A stretch of DNA of 64,000 nucleotides from NCBI RefSeq assembly GCF_012641075.1, contig NZ_JAAXLJ010000006.1, forward strand, positions 1 to 64,000. The letters are read 5' to 3'. Source of the stretch: Secundilactobacillus angelensis. Lineage in GTDB: Bacteria > Bacillota > Bacilli > Lactobacillales > Lactobacillaceae. A model generated the notes under the pieces. The model searched no databases. It had not been told where the DNA came from and saw nothing but the letters and a program-made list of their open reading frames with translations. The translations under genes were made by a program, and so were the position numbers. Below are positions 34,456 through 45,041 of the stretch, piece after piece. How positions within the stretch are numbered: the stretch's first letter is position 1; every line of letters starts with the position of its first letter.

Positions 34456-35601
34456 TTAGAAGTCCTGTGAATTATCGTGGAACTTCCGGCGCTGCTCGTT
34501 TTCAAACAAATCTAACGCAATATTTTCAAACGTGATTGGTGCTAAGCCAGTCAGCGTTATTCCCAATAGGCGCACCCCCTCTGGATTTTCCGGCAGGGTG
34601 TTCATGATCTCTTTGGCCGTTTGCGCATACAATTGCGGGGCATTTTCCAGAAAATCCGGCTGAGTGATCCGTTTAGTTTTCGTCTTGAAATCGCCATAGC
34701 GGACCTTTAACACCAGTGTACGCCCGTGCATCTGCTGCTTTTTAACAGTTTCAGCTAACATTCCTGCCAGTTTTTCCAGCTGAGTGTCAACTTCACTGCG
34801 AGTGGTTAAAAAAGGCCAGTACGTCGTTTCATTTCCAATTGACTTGCGTTCTCGTTGGTACTCCACAGGCCGATTATCGGAACCTCGAACCCGCTGGTAT
34901 AAAATTTCACCAAATCGACCAAATTTGTTAATCAAATCAAGCTCATCCCAAGCAAATAAGTCTTGACCAGTATGAATATTCAGGTCATGCATCTTAGGCA
35001 CCGTCTTCTTGCCAACACCGCGGAATCGTTCAATGGGCAGATGCATCAAGAAGTCATGGGCGTCCTCAGCATGGATGATTGTGATCCCCACTGGTTTACG
35101 ATAATCGGAAGCCTCTTTCGCCAGGAATTTACTGTACGAAATACCAATCGAACTGGTCAAATGTGTTTGATCCCAGATTTCAGCTTGTAGTTGGACCGCC
35201 AATTCTACTGGGTCGTCAATATCGAGCTTGTTTTTAGTCACGTCTAGATAAGCTTCATCAAACGCAACCGTTTCAATAATGTCGGTATACTCATGAAAGA
35301 TACGGTGAATTTGATCCGAAATTGCACGATAATGGTGAAAATTAGGCGGGACAAAAACAGCTTGTGGACATAACTTTAATGCCTGCTGTGCCGGCATCGC
35401 CGAATGCACACCGTACTTTCTAGCCACATAGTTGGCGGTTGTCACGACGCCTCGACCACCAGTCTGGCGAGGATCACGGGAAATCACCAAGGGTTGTTTC
35501 TTATAGGTGGGTGTGTCTCGTTGTTCAATGGAGGCGTAGAAGGCATCCATATCGACATGCAAAATTTGTCTGCTGTCGTCAACATGCACTGGATTATCCA
35601 A
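34456..35601 (-). CDS. dinB: DNA polymerase IV (DinB, Y family)
   Basis: A 381-residue translesion polymerase. Catalytic acids lie in [13 protein letters not shown] and V-A-F-D-E-A-Y-L-D; the [12 protein letters not shown] and the little-finger domain are complete. It starts at a TTG (35601) 12 bases after GGAGG, a long distance, so a start at a later GTG cannot be excluded. It follows yajC after a terminator and has no visible LexA-type box. Confidence 0.93.
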   Translation of the reverse strand: MDNPVHVDDSRQILHVDMDAFYASIEQRDTPTYKKQPLVISRDPRQTGGRGVVTTANYVARKYGVHSAMPAQQALKLCPQAVFVPPNFHHYRAISDQIHRIFHEYTDIIETVAFDEAYLDVTKNKLDIDDPVELAVQLQAEIWDQTHLTSSIGISYSKFLAKEASDYRKPVGITIIHAEDAHDFLMHLPIERFRGVGKKTVPKMHDLNIHTGQDLFAWDELDLINKFGRFGEILYQRVRGSDNRPVEYQRERKSIGNETTYWPFLTTRSEVDTQLEKLAGMLAETVKKQQMHGRTLVLKVRYGDFKTKTKRITQPDFLENAPQLYAQTAKEIMNTLPENPEGVRLLGITLTGLAPITFENIALDLFENEQRRKFHDNSQDF

Positions 35602-35624
35602 AAAAACGCCCCCCTCCTTAAATT

Positions 35625-35652
35625 AAAAAATCTCCCTAAACAAAGGGAGATT
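35625..35652 (-). terminator. Terminator after yajC
   Basis: On the minus strand AATCTCCCT, a 6-base loop, AGGGAGATT followed by TTTT, 4 bases past the yajC stop. Confidence 0.88.
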
Positions 35653-35656
35653 AGAG

Positions 35657-36088
35657 CTACTTGTCAGCTTTAGTATCATCTGTTGAATCATCAGCTGGTT
35701 CGTCTGAAGGAGTTGCTTCAGGCGTCTCAGTTTTTTCTTCTTCAGCTGGTTCGGCTGGTTTTTGTTCGGCGGCTGCTGCACTAGTAACTTCACTAGCAGC
35801 AGAACGCTGAGTCACTGATGCAATGGCGTTGAGGTCAAAGACCAAATAAATACCATCACAATCAAGTGTCACTGTCTTAGCTTCATTGTTGATCTCATCG
35901 ATCACACCGTGAAGTCGGCCAATCGTAACCACGTGATCGCCCTTTTTCAGTTGGCTCAACGTGTCTTGATGCTTCTTTTGTTGTTTGCGTTGTGGCCGGA
36001 TCATTAAGAAGTACATTGCAACGATCATCACCACAATCAACAACATGCTGGAGTAACCCCCAGCATTAGAGCTTGCTAAAACGTTCAA
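35657..36088 (-). CDS. yajC: Preprotein translocase subunit YajC
   Basis: A 143-residue YajC: one membrane helix (about residues 12-31), the R-P-Q-R-K-Q-Q-K-K-H motif and a beta domain (G-D-H-V-V-T-I-G-R-L-H-G), then an unusually long tail of Glu/Pro/Thr/Ala-rich repeats (residues 95-143). It partners SecDF in the Sec system. It starts at a TTG (36088) with a GGTGGGTG ribosome site. It sits in the ruvA-ruvB-queA-tgt-yajC order usual in bacteria. Confidence 0.92.
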   Translation of the reverse strand: MNVLASSNAGGYSSMLLIVVMIVAMYFLMIRPQRKQQKKHQDTLSQLKKGDHVVTIGRLHGVIDEINNEAKTVTLDCDGIYLVFDLNAIASVTQRSAASEVTSAAAAEQKPAEPAEEEKTETPEATPSDEPADDSTDDTKADK

Positions 36089-36153
36089 ATTCTTTCACCC
36101 ACCTTTGTCTACTGTATAATTTAACAAAAATTTGTCTATCAGTCTATCAAATA

Positions 36154-37368
<1,215 letters not shown>

Positions 37369-38403
37369 CTATTTAATAAACATTGCATCGCCAAAACTAA
37401 AGAAGCGATAACGTTCGTCGATAGCGTGTTGATAAGCATTTAAAATATTATCTCTGCCAGTAAAGGCTGCTACCAACATTACCAGCGTTGACTTAGGTAA
37501 GTGGAAGTTAGTGATAAACGCATCAACAACTTGCCATCGGTAACCGGGTTTAATGAAGATATCTGTCCAACCAGAATCAGCTTTGATCTCGCCATTAAAC
37601 TTAGTTCCGATCGTTTCCAACGTTCTGATAGATGTCGTACCAGTGGCAATGATGCGTCCGCCATTTTTACGAACTTCGTTGAGCGTTTTAGCCGACTCTT
37701 CTGACAGTTGGTAGAACTCCGAATGCATCTTGTGGTCTTCGATATTCTTCTCGTCCACCGGTCTGAAAGTTCCCAAGCCCACGTGAAGTGTTAAATAAAC
37801 TAGTTTAACGCCTTTATCCTGCACCTTTTGAAGGAGTTCCTTCGTCCAATGCAACCCAGCAGTAGGTGCCGCTGCCGATCCCGGAGTCTTTGCATAGACA
37901 GTTTGATACCGTTCAGGATCATCCAGCTTTTCTTTAATGTACGGCGGTAATGGCATCTCACCTAGCTTGTCGAGAATTTCCATGAAGATACCTTCGTAAT
38001 GAAATTCAATCATTCGACCGCCATGTTCCAATTCCTCTGTCACGGTCGCCGTTAGCAGACCATCGCCAAAACTAAGAGTGGACCCAACCTTCATCTTCTT
38101 GGCCGGCTTCATCAAAGTTTCCCATTCATCACCCTTGGTATTATGCAAGAGTAGGGTTTCAACGTGACCGCCAGTATCTGGTTTAATGCCATAGATTCGG
38201 GCAGGCATGACGCGAGAATTGTTCATCACTATGGCATCGCCAGGATTCAAATAATCCAGAATATCATAAAAATGTTTGTCGGCCATCTCACCGGTTTTAT
38301 GATCTAAAACCAGTAGCCGAGAAGCATCCCGTTTTTCAATCGGAGTCTGAGCAATCAGTTCGTGTGGTAAATCGTAGTCAAAATCTTCAGTCGTCAGTGT
38401 CAT
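37369..38403 (-). CDS. queA: S-adenosylmethionine:tRNA ribosyltransferase-isomerase
   Basis: A 344-residue QueA that builds epoxyqueuosine from preQ1-tRNA. Typical blocks are [35 protein letters not shown] and [10 protein letters not shown]. Next to tgt, as is usual, and 13 bases after ruvB. Confidence 0.96.
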   Translation of the reverse strand: MTLTTEDFDYDLPHELIAQTPIEKRDASRLLVLDHKTGEMADKHFYDILDYLNPGDAIVMNNSRVMPARIYGIKPDTGGHVETLLLHNTKGDEWETLMKPAKKMKVGSTLSFGDGLLTATVTEELEHGGRMIEFHYEGIFMEILDKLGEMPLPPYIKEKLDDPERYQTVYAKTPGSAAAPTAGLHWTKELLQKVQDKGVKLVYLTLHVGLGTFRPVDEKNIEDHKMHSEFYQLSEESAKTLNEVRKNGGRIIATGTTSIRTLETIGTKFNGEIKADSGWTDIFIKPGYRWQVVDAFITNFHLPKSTLVMLVAAFTGRDNILNAYQHAIDERYRFFSFGDAMFIK

Positions 38404-38416
38404 TATGAAGGTCCTT

Positions 38417-39430
38417 TCACTTGTTATCAGGCGTTATTCCTAAATGTTCATACGCCAATGGTGTTGCCATCCGCCCACGGGCAGTTCGTTTGATAAAGCC
38501 CTTTTGCAGGAGAAATGGCTCATACATTTCTGCCACGGTATCAGTTTCTTCGCCGATATTAGCGGCCAGGGTGTTTAAACCAACAGGGCCACCGTTATAA
38601 AACCGGATCATCGTTTCCAGTAACTTAATATCGGTCTGATCTAAGCCCTCATCATCCACCTGCAGCATTTGCAAAGCGTGCTGAACAATCGTCCGGTCAA
38701 TCGAATCGTGATGTTCTGAAACCTCGGCGAAATCACGAATTCGTTTCAACAATCGATTAGCGATTCGAGGGGTACCACGGGATCGAAGGGCAATTTCATG
38801 AGCCCCCTCTTCTTGAATCGGTGAGTTTAAAATTTTAGCAGACCGCTTAACGATTTGTTCCAGTTCGTCGGAGCTATAATAGGCCATGTGCCCGACGATT
38901 CCGAAGCGATCCCGCAACGGCGCCGATAATAAACCAGCCCGGGTGGTAGCCCCAATCAACGTAAATGGCGGTAATGGAAAATGGATTGGGTGGGCAGTTG
39001 GTCCCTGACCCACCACGATATCAATGAAGAAATCCTCCATTGCAGAATACAACATCTCTTCCACCACTTTTGGCAGCCGGTGGATTTCATCAATGAATAA
39101 AACGTCCCCGGGGTTGAGCTCGTTTAATAGCGCCACCAAATCGCCAGTCTTTTCAATCGCCGGGCCACTGGTGGTTTTAATTCCCACTTGCATCTCGCTA
39201 GCGATAATCATGGCTAAGGTCGTCTTACCTAATCCAGGAGGGCCATACAAAAGAACGTGATCCAGTGCTTCTTCACGCTTTTTTGCCGCCCGAATATAGA
39301 CACTTAGCTCCCGTTTTAAAGCTGTTTGACCGATATACGTTGATAAACTGCTGGGCCGGAGTGACTGTTCGATAGACGTTTCGGCATCGTCTTGTTTATC
39401 TCCGTCAACTATTCGGTTATCTTCAGTCAT
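38417..39430 (-). CDS. ruvB: Holliday junction branch migration helicase RuvB
   Basis: A 337-residue AAA+ motor. Walker A is G-P-P-G-L-G-K-T-T, Walker B is [10 protein letters not shown], sensor 1 lies in G-A-T-T-R-A-G, and the C-terminal winged helix ends with the R-T-A-R-G-R motif. Works with RuvA on recombination junctions. Its start follows ruvA by about 30 bases. Confidence 0.97.
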   Translation of the reverse strand: MTEDNRIVDGDKQDDAETSIEQSLRPSSLSTYIGQTALKRELSVYIRAAKKREEALDHVLLYGPPGLGKTTLAMIIASEMQVGIKTTSGPAIEKTGDLVALLNELNPGDVLFIDEIHRLPKVVEEMLYSAMEDFFIDIVVGQGPTAHPIHFPLPPFTLIGATTRAGLLSAPLRDRFGIVGHMAYYSSDELEQIVKRSAKILNSPIQEEGAHEIALRSRGTPRIANRLLKRIRDFAEVSEHHDSIDRTIVQHALQMLQVDDEGLDQTDIKLLETMIRFYNGGPVGLNTLAANIGEETDTVAEMYEPFLLQKGFIKRTARGRMATPLAYEHLGITPDNK

Positions 39431-39460
39431 CTGCTCGCCCCCTTGACTTTATCATTGTGA

Positions 39461-40060
39461 TTACTTCGTTAATAGTTTCAGTGCAGCACTTAAATAAGCG
39501 TCCGTAGATTGTTCGGGTTCGCTCTTCAGTCCCTTTTCAACTCGCTTAATGTCTCGATCTTTATACCCAAGCGCGGTTAAAGCCTCCAGAGCATCGGCTA
39601 AAGCGGCATTATCCGTTGCCGAAATCACGTTCTTGGGTTGTTCAAATAAGCTGTTAGTTGAAAAATCCGCTAGCTTATCTTTCAAATCCAACACAATTTG
39701 TTGGGCAGTCTTTTTGCCGATTCCAGGAAATTTGGTTAGATAAGTCACGTTATTTTGACTGATTGCTTCCACAATAGCTTGCTGGTCACCGTTTGCCAAG
39801 ATAGCTAGTGCACTCTTGGCGCCAATACCAGATACCGCCAGAAGCTTCTCAAAGAGTTGCTTTTCTTTTAACGAACTGAAGCCATATAATGTTTGAGCCG
39901 TATCGCTAATGGTTTGATGAATATATATTTTAGTTAACTCGTCACCGACTTCAAACTTAAACGGATTAGCCACCCGAATCAGATAGCCAACTCCGTTAAC
40001 ATCCAACACGACGTAGGCAGGTTGAATATCGACAACTTTTCCATATAAATACTCATACAT
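39461..40060 (-). CDS. ruvA: Holliday junction DNA-binding protein RuvA
   Basis: A 199-residue RuvA starting MYEYLYGKVVDIQPAYVVLD. The N-terminal OB fold, two helix-hairpin-helix motifs (V-S-G-I-G-A-K-S-A and F-P-G-I-G-K-K-T-A) and a C-terminal domain III that binds RuvB are all visible. The frame could be read back to 40123, but the ATG at 40060 gives the normal family start. CTGGAG is about 11 bases before it. Confidence 0.95.
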   Translation of the reverse strand: MYEYLYGKVVDIQPAYVVLDVNGVGYLIRVANPFKFEVGDELTKIYIHQTISDTAQTLYGFSSLKEKQLFEKLLAVSGIGAKSALAILANGDQQAIVEAISQNNVTYLTKFPGIGKKTAQQIVLDLKDKLADFSTNSLFEQPKNVISATDNAALADALEALTALGYKDRDIKRVEKGLKSEPEQSTDAYLSAALKLLTK

Positions 40061-40182
40061 AATGATGATAGCTCCAGTTCTATAATTTACGTAAACGTAT
40101 GTTTGCTTATGAGATTGTAACATGAATAACAGCCAACAGGCAAGGTGCCATCACAAGTGAACAAACCGACATCGGCAACAGA

Positions 40183-40228
40183 AAAACGACTTGCCGACAC
40201 CAAATGAAAACGTCGATAAGTCGTTTTT
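40183..40228 (-). terminator. Terminator after the LPXTG remnant
   Basis: A 10-bp AAACGACTTA/CAAGTCGTTT type stem with an inner TCGAC/GTCGG pair; the minus strand ends in TTTTT. Confidence 0.75.
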
Positions 40229-40250
40229 AATTGTTTAAGTTAATAAGGAA

Positions 40251-40439
40251 CTATTCATCATCACGTTTCTTCCGTTTGAAGCCAAACGCAGCTAATATTA
40301 CGAGTAGACCAAGACCAATTGTCGCTCCCACGGGCGTGACCTTTTCATTGGTTTGTGGCAACTCGTTTTGTCCATTAGCTTGCTTAGAAATATTTGACGC
40401 TTGACCATTTGTTTTAGCCGTAGTAACTTGACCGAGCAA
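40251..40439 (-). pseudogene. Remnant of an LPXTG wall-anchored surface protein
   Basis: Only the C-terminal end of a sortase substrate is present: a polar stretch, the sorting motif LPQTN, a hydrophobic helix (TPVGATIGLGLLVILAAFGF) and a K-R-K-K-R tail. Counting from the first possible start (a TTG) it is 62 codons; the frame is closed by a stop a few codons upstream and there is no signal peptide, ribosome site or domain. I read it as the leftover of a larger gene lost by deletion. It stands between two terminators, so it is probably not expressed. Confidence 0.75.
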
Positions 40440-40483
40440 ATAACATAAAAATACTAATTAAATTTTAATACTTGGCAATTTAT

Positions 40484-40536
40484 AAAAATATAACCCCATC
40501 TCAGTTCAAATGACGCAACTGATGATGAGGTTATAT
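40484..40536 (-). terminator. Terminator after the glycolipid operon
   Basis: ATATAACC...CATC pairs with GATG...GGTTATAT plus an inner CAGTT/AACTG stem. On the minus strand ATTTTTATA follows. Confidence 0.8.
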
Positions 40537-40559
40537 CATTCAGTATTTAGGGTTTGCGC

Positions 40560-41579
40560 TCAGGATTTTAATTGGATTTTATCTGGCTTTACCGCTAGCG
40601 CCAAAATCCCCGCCAGGATGCCCAAGTAATAAGTCAGTAATCGCCAAAGCAGCATGGCTAGCACAAGCTTACTCGAATTCGTGATGTACGAACTAAACAG
40701 TACCGTAAAGGCGTACTCAGCACCGCCTGACCCACCGGGAATTGGGAAAATGGAAATCACCATCACGATCAAAACGTGTAGCGAGGTAATCATGACAATA
40801 TTAGCCTGAGTGTAACCGAGTGAAAGCATGATGAAATATGGGACCAAATAGTAAAACATGAGTTGGAAAAAAGTAATCATAATCACTTTCAGCAATAGTT
40901 TCCACTGACCAATCAACTGAACACTTTCTTCGTAAAACAAATCAATTTTGGTATCTAATCTGATGATCCAATCATTGACCTTTTTCTTACTTGTAAACCA
41001 ACGAACCGGAATCATCACAACCCGCATGGCTTTCTTGGTAAACTGCGGCCAAAACATCACTAAAAACAAACTAATAATCACCGCAAAGTGAATGACGAAG
41101 CCAAACACGACGAACAATGATAAATAACTCATTTTGCTGACCATATAATGAAACCCAATCACCAGTGCTATCAGGAAGTTGATGACGATCATCGCTTGGT
41201 AAACAATGAATTTCATCAACAAGATTGAGCTTGCCCGGCCACCATCGATACCACTTTGCAGCATCGCAATCAGCTGTGCTGGCTGGCCGCCCGATGAAAA
41301 CGGCGTGATGCCATTAAACAACTGCTCAATCAACGGAATTCGCAGCGCACTCTTAAAGGAGTAGTGTCCCAATCGTTCGTCTGCAAAGACCTTAACCACT
41401 AATCCTTCCAGCAAAAAGTAGAACAGCATACAGGCAACCGCAACCAGCAACCAGCCCTGGTTAATGGTCGTAAAGTCGCGAATTAGGATGTTTAGCTTAA
41501 TGTCGCGTAAAGAGTAACCGAAGATTGAAACTCCCAGCAGAATAATTAGGAACAATACAATTTTGTTGCGTCTCGACAT
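40560..41579 (-). CDS. Flippase-like membrane protein (YbhN / lysyl-PG synthase TM family)
   Basis: A 339-residue membrane protein with about eight hydrophobic helices and no soluble synthase domain, matching the flippase-like (AglD2/YbhN) family related to the membrane half of MprF. Conserved traits seen: P-F-S-S-G-G-Q-P-A-Q (residues 97-106) and P-I-P-G-G-S-G-G-A-E-Y (266-276). It is third in an operon after two glycolipid glycosyltransferases (2-base gap), which suggests it moves or helps place the glycolipid across the membrane. That role is inference. Confidence 0.85.
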   Translation of the reverse strand: MSRRNKIVLFLIILLGVSIFGYSLRDIKLNILIRDFTTINQGWLLVAVACMLFYFLLEGLVVKVFADERLGHYSFKSALRIPLIEQLFNGITPFSSGGQPAQLIAMLQSGIDGGRASSILLMKFIVYQAMIVINFLIALVIGFHYMVSKMSYLSLFVVFGFVIHFAVIISLFLVMFWPQFTKKAMRVVMIPVRWFTSKKKVNDWIIRLDTKIDLFYEESVQLIGQWKLLLKVIMITFFQLMFYYLVPYFIMLSLGYTQANIVMITSLHVLIVMVISIFPIPGGSGGAEYAFTVLFSSYITNSSKLVLAMLLWRLLTYYLGILAGILALAVKPDKIQLKS

Positions 41580-41581
41580 AC

Positions 41582-42604
41582 TTATTTTCCTCTTTTAGCT
41601 TGTTCAGTGTAGAACTGAAGCCAAATCTTGGCTAGTCGTTCCTCTGAGTAGTAGTCTGCACCCCGTTCAGCTTGCTTTTTAAGCGCCAGCAATGCTTCTG
41701 AGTTTGAACTGAGATCAGAAATGATCTGGTCCATTTCTTCCACATCTTGAGCTGCAGCATATTCGCCTTCAATGATGGCATGATACAAGTCTAAATCACG
41801 TAATAGCACCGGTGTATGGGTACTAAACGCCTCTAACACGGACATTGGAAATAACTCATTATAAGACGGCAGTAAAAATAAATCTGCCATGTTGTAGTAG
41901 TCAACCAACTTATCACGATCAATAATGCCTGGAAAGCTCAAGTTGGCAGGCGGATTGTCAACCACCCGCTTTAATTCTTCATACCCGTCCGTAATCCGGC
42001 CAAATGAAAAACCACCCGTCCAAATAAACTGGATCTTAGGGTGTCGTTTGGCGAGTTCAATAAAATCAAAAACACCTTTTCGAACTTGAACTTGACCGGA
42101 TCCTAAAATGGTGAATGCATCCGGATAACCATATTGCTGCCGCAGTGCTTGCTTTTGTTGATCACTAGCCGGATGGAACTCTTCGGAGCTGACAAAGTTT
42201 GGAATATAAGTCACCTTATCCTTACTAATGCCGTATGCCTCCAACTTGGAAATAAAGGATGGATTAACGACGACTAATTGGTCCATGCGTTTATAAAAAG
42301 CAATCACATATCGATAGAAAACCGCCTTAGCAAGTTTAGGCAGCTTTAGACTCCCTTCCAGGGTTTCAGGTAAAAAATGTACAAAGCCGACCTTACGCCC
42401 CCGTCCAGGCATAAAAGTCGACAAGTAATATGGAAAGTTAACCGTATGATAATGACTAATGTCACTACGCCCATATTGATTAATTCTAAGTTCAATTTGG
42501 TCAGATTCACGCGTCTTTAACAGTCGAACCAGCTCCGTGTAGACACTCCCCACACCTTGACCCTTTACTGAATCTGCCGCCGAAAACATTGTAATTTTTA
42601 ACAT
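41582..42604 (-). CDS. GT4 glycosyltransferase, CpoA-like (second sugar on glycolipid)
   Basis: A 340-residue family 4 glycosyltransferase with a GT-B fold. The N-terminus has M-F-S-A-A-D-S-V-K-G-Q-G-V-G-S-V-Y and F-P-Y-Y-L-S-T-F, and the nucleotide-sugar end has S-Y-N-E-L-F-P-M-S-V-L-E-A. This pattern is close to pneumococcal CpoA, which adds galactose to glucosyl-diacylglycerol, and to enterococcal BgsB. It lies 22 bases after the first glycosyltransferase. The sugar and acceptor are inferred from family and neighbours. Confidence 0.82.
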   Translation of the reverse strand: MLKITMFSAADSVKGQGVGSVYTELVRLLKTRESDQIELRINQYGRSDISHYHTVNFPYYLSTFMPGRGRKVGFVHFLPETLEGSLKLPKLAKAVFYRYVIAFYKRMDQLVVVNPSFISKLEAYGISKDKVTYIPNFVSSEEFHPASDQQKQALRQQYGYPDAFTILGSGQVQVRKGVFDFIELAKRHPKIQFIWTGGFSFGRITDGYEELKRVVDNPPANLSFPGIIDRDKLVDYYNMADLFLLPSYNELFPMSVLEAFSTHTPVLLRDLDLYHAIIEGEYAAAQDVEEMDQIISDLSSNSEALLALKKQAERGADYYSEERLAKIWLQFYTEQAKRGK

Positions 42605-42626
42605 CCATAGCTCCGTTTCTTAGTGC

Positions 42627-43805
42627 TTAATTGCTAACATCCGCAGAATCCTCGTGAGTCGCTTCATAGTTAAGCTGGGCATCACGATAAAATTCAACGA
42701 TTTGTTCACCGAACGTTTCACTTGAAACCTGTTTTAGAGTTTGATTCAGCACGGTATGATCTTGTATTTGATCATGTTTGAGATAATAAACCATCTTCTC
42801 AATCATTTCATCGTGCGTTTTGAAGGTTGCACCTAATTCGGCATCCTGCAACAACTCATCCGTGTATGGACTGCTTTTAACCACGATTTTCTTATCGGAA
42901 GCCAGCGCTTCAATGTAGGTTAGCCCTTGAGATTCCGAATCCGATGCCGAAACGAATAAGTTAGTGGCATGGTAAAATGCAGAAACTTCATTATTATTGA
43001 TTTCACCGGTAAAAATGACCTGGTCATCTAAACCGAGGTCATGGCTTTGCTGCTCAAGGTCAGCCTTAGCAGGACCGTCACCAACAATCATTAAGTACGC
43101 ATTGGGAATACGCTTTAAAATGGTGGTGAACCCATCAATAATTTCTTTAATATTCTTCTCATACGCAACACGGCTTAGTGATAGCATCATTGGCGCGTCA
43201 GTTGGAACATGGTACTTTTCCCGGACATTGAGTTCGTTTTCATCCGGCTCATACTGTTCCAGATCGATCCCCGTTGGAATTACCCTAATCGGTGCTTTGA
43301 CACCGTAACCACTCAAGGTATCAATAACGCGTTCACTTGGGGCAACAACACCGTCTAAATGGCTGCAAAAAGCCAAGGTCATCTGCTTCACGTGCACTGG
43401 TTTCAAAATCTTACCGTTGGCAACGTAGTGCAAATAGTCTTCGTACATGGTGTGGTACGTATGAATGCAAGGAATCTTCATGGCTCGAGCAACAAACTTG
43501 CCGATGAGGCCCATAGAAAATTCCGTCTGGGTGTGGACAATATCCAAATTCAATTCCTTGGCTAGCTGGTAGGCATGCAAAAGACCCCGGAAGGCTATTC
43601 GCCGATCGGTAAACGAAACGAATGGCACACTAGGGAAACGAAAGATGTTACGTTCATAGACGTCTTTTTCCACGTGCGGGTCAGTCGTTGTAAAGATATA
43701 CACTTGATGGCCCTGTTTTTCCAACTCATGCCGCAGTGTTTTAATTGAAGTCGCTACACCACTTACTTGAGGGAAGTATGTGTCAGTAAATAACCCAATG
43801 TTCAC
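42627..43805 (-). CDS. GT4 glycosyltransferase, diacylglycerol glucosyltransferase-like
   Basis: A 392-residue family 4 glycosyltransferase opening MNIGLFTDTYFPQVSGVATS, the typical start of enzymes that make glucosyl-diacylglycerol in streptococci and lactobacilli. The V-A-P-S-E-R, I-P-T-G-I-D-L and S-E-S-Q-G-L-T-Y-I-E-A-L-A motifs of GT-B retaining enzymes are present. It would act at the inner membrane face with UDP-glucose to give the lipid anchor for lipoteichoic acid. It starts the three-gene glycolipid operon; GGGGGG-type ribosome site. Confidence 0.85.
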   Translation of the reverse strand: MNIGLFTDTYFPQVSGVATSIKTLRHELEKQGHQVYIFTTTDPHVEKDVYERNIFRFPSVPFVSFTDRRIAFRGLLHAYQLAKELNLDIVHTQTEFSMGLIGKFVARAMKIPCIHTYHTMYEDYLHYVANGKILKPVHVKQMTLAFCSHLDGVVAPSERVIDTLSGYGVKAPIRVIPTGIDLEQYEPDENELNVREKYHVPTDAPMMLSLSRVAYEKNIKEIIDGFTTILKRIPNAYLMIVGDGPAKADLEQQSHDLGLDDQVIFTGEINNNEVSAFYHATNLFVSASDSESQGLTYIEALASDKKIVVKSSPYTDELLQDAELGATFKTHDEMIEKMVYYLKHDQIQDHTVLNQTLKQVSSETFGEQIVEFYRDAQLNYEATHEDSADVSN

Positions 43806-43999
43806 GACAAATCCCCCCTATCATTAATTACGTGTTCTCATTGATAATAATTATATTGGTTAGAAGTACTGATTGCAAGACACACAAAACCATTCTGGCC
43901 ATGACAACCAGTGTGACCTTAATCCCTTTATTCAATCAATAACGATAACTTATCACCGTGTGTGGTGCAAGCCCCTTTGCCGTTTCTTAATGATAAAAT

Positions 44000-44045
44000 A
44001 AAGACGGTACACTAGAAAGTCGAATACCTCTAGTGAACCGTCTTT
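44000..44045. terminator. Bidirectional-looking terminator after ptsH
   Basis: AAAGACGGT-ACACTAGA pairs with TCTAGTGA-ACCGTCTTT, 17 bp with one mismatch; A/T tracts on both sides. It lies in the 345-base gap 43806-44150, which otherwise shows only AT-rich sequence and no gene; it ends the ptsH message about 105 bases after the stop codon. Confidence 0.85.
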
Positions 44046-44150
44046 AATATCATTAGTTCACCCTAAAAGTGAACCATTAATTAGCATATCATCATCAAAA
44101 ACTGTGTTACCAGTGATTGATCTTTAATATAATTGCAGAGACAGACCTGC

Positions 44151-44417
44151 TTAGTCAGTTAAGCCTTCAGCCTTCATAGTCTTAGCGACTTCTTCAAGTG
44201 CTTCAGTCTCATCATCGCCATCAGCAGAGATGGTAACATCAGTGTTTTGACCAACACCTAATGACATCACACCCATAATTGACTTTAAGTTAATGGACTT
44301 GCCATCATACTCCAAGTTAATGTCGGCATTAAACTTGCTGGCAGCTTGTACTAATAAGGTTGCAGGACGAGCATGAATGCCGGCTTCTGCAGTAATCCGA
44401 AAGTTGCGTTTTTCCAT
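44151..44417 (-). CDS. ptsH: Phosphocarrier protein HPr
   Basis: An 88-residue HPr with the PEP-dependent site His15 (G-I-H-A-R-P) and the regulatory Ser46 (L-K-S-I-M-G-V). HPr carries phosphate from Enzyme I to sugar-specific EIIA, and when phosphorylated at Ser46 by HPr kinase serves as CcpA co-repressor. Here it is followed by a terminator and not by ptsI, the usual partner gene. AAGGAG precedes the start. A leader of about 95 bases contains a short hairpin. Confidence 0.96.
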   Translation of the reverse strand: MEKRNFRITAEAGIHARPATLLVQAASKFNADINLEYDGKSINLKSIMGVMSLGVGQNTDVTISADGDDETEALEEVAKTMKAEGLTD

Positions 44418-44469
44418 AATATATCAATCTCCTTTATCTGCTAAAACAAATTGGGCTACTTTTCATTAG

Positions 44470-44494
44470 TTTCATAAGTACAGCATTTATGAAA
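44470..44494. other. Hairpin in the ptsH leader
   Basis: TTTCATAA pairs exactly with TTATGAAA around a 9-base loop, within the ptsH 5' untranslated region and 50-75 bases ahead of the start codon. Its role is unknown; it may stabilise the message. Confidence 0.45.
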
Positions 44495-44519
44495 TAAATA
44501 GAAAAACACCTTTAGTCTA

Positions 44520-44548
44520 AGAATATCAATTAATCAAACAAAATACAA
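44520..44548 (-). promoter_or_regulatory. ptsH promoter
   Basis: On the minus strand TTGTAT (44543-44548), 17-base spacer ending in TGA, then TATTCT (44520-44525), an extended -10 box. Confidence 0.7.
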
Positions 44549-44586
44549 GCAGTTCTAATAAATAATCAACCGCTTACATCGTTTAT

Positions 44587-44778
44587 TTACTGTGTCTGGT
44601 CATGGTCATAATGATAAATGATCTTCCCATTTTTATCCGCTTTGCCCACAATCCGCTTACGGGACTCAAATTGCATATAAGCCGTTTGAAACGCCATGAA
44701 GTCAACTGGTTCAACGGTAAACTCATCCAGCTCACCTGATTTTAGTTGCGCCATCAAATTGGCATAGTCTTCAGCCAA
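44587..44778 (-). CDS. Small hypothetical protein between clpE and ptsH
   Basis: A 63-residue soluble protein: a helical acidic N-terminus (A-E-D-Y-A-N-L-M-A-Q-L-K-S-G-E-L) and a C-terminal K-N-G-K-I-I-Y-H-Y end. I place the start at a TTG at 44778 (GGGGTGA upstream); reading back to 44817 lacks a ribosome site. I do not recognise the family. It has no terminator before the ptsH promoter and might be read together with ptsH. Confidence 0.55.
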   Translation of the reverse strand: MAEDYANLMAQLKSGELDEFTVEPVDFMAFQTAYMQFESRKRIVGKADKNGKIIYHYDHDQTQ

Positions 44779-44950
44779 GCCTGTCACCCCCCACAACACA
44801 CAAATAGAATTCAACATATTTTACCATAACTTGGCCATTCAAGTCAGTCTTCCTAAATTTCGAAATTCGACGTTATAAAAAAGGAAAAAACCATTCATTC
44901 AGTCAAACTGCTTGCAACATTTCCCGAAATGAAGTAAAACATAACTTGAG

Positions 44951-44977
44951 TTAGCACTCGAGTGACCCTCGTGCTAA
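44951..44977. promoter_or_regulatory. CIRCE-like element (HrcA operator) upstream of clpE
   Basis: TTAGCACTC (44951-44959), nine bases, TCGTGCTAA (44969-44977). The left half is identical to the CIRCE consensus and the right half (GAGTGCTAA) has two mismatches; the 9-base spacing is exact. It lies 28 bases upstream of the clpE -35 box. HrcA binds CIRCE and represses heat-shock genes. Confidence 0.8.
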
Positions 44978-45005
44978 TTTTATCCCAAAAGTGCGAGCAA
45001 ATGTC

Positions 45006-45033
45006 TTGCGTAAACACTTGAGTATTGTATAAT
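45006..45033 (+). promoter_or_regulatory. clpE promoter
   Basis: TTGCGT (45006-45011), 16-base spacer, perfect TATAAT (45028-45033), followed within 10 bases by the CtsR box. Confidence 0.82.
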
Positions 45034-45041
45034 ATGATTAA

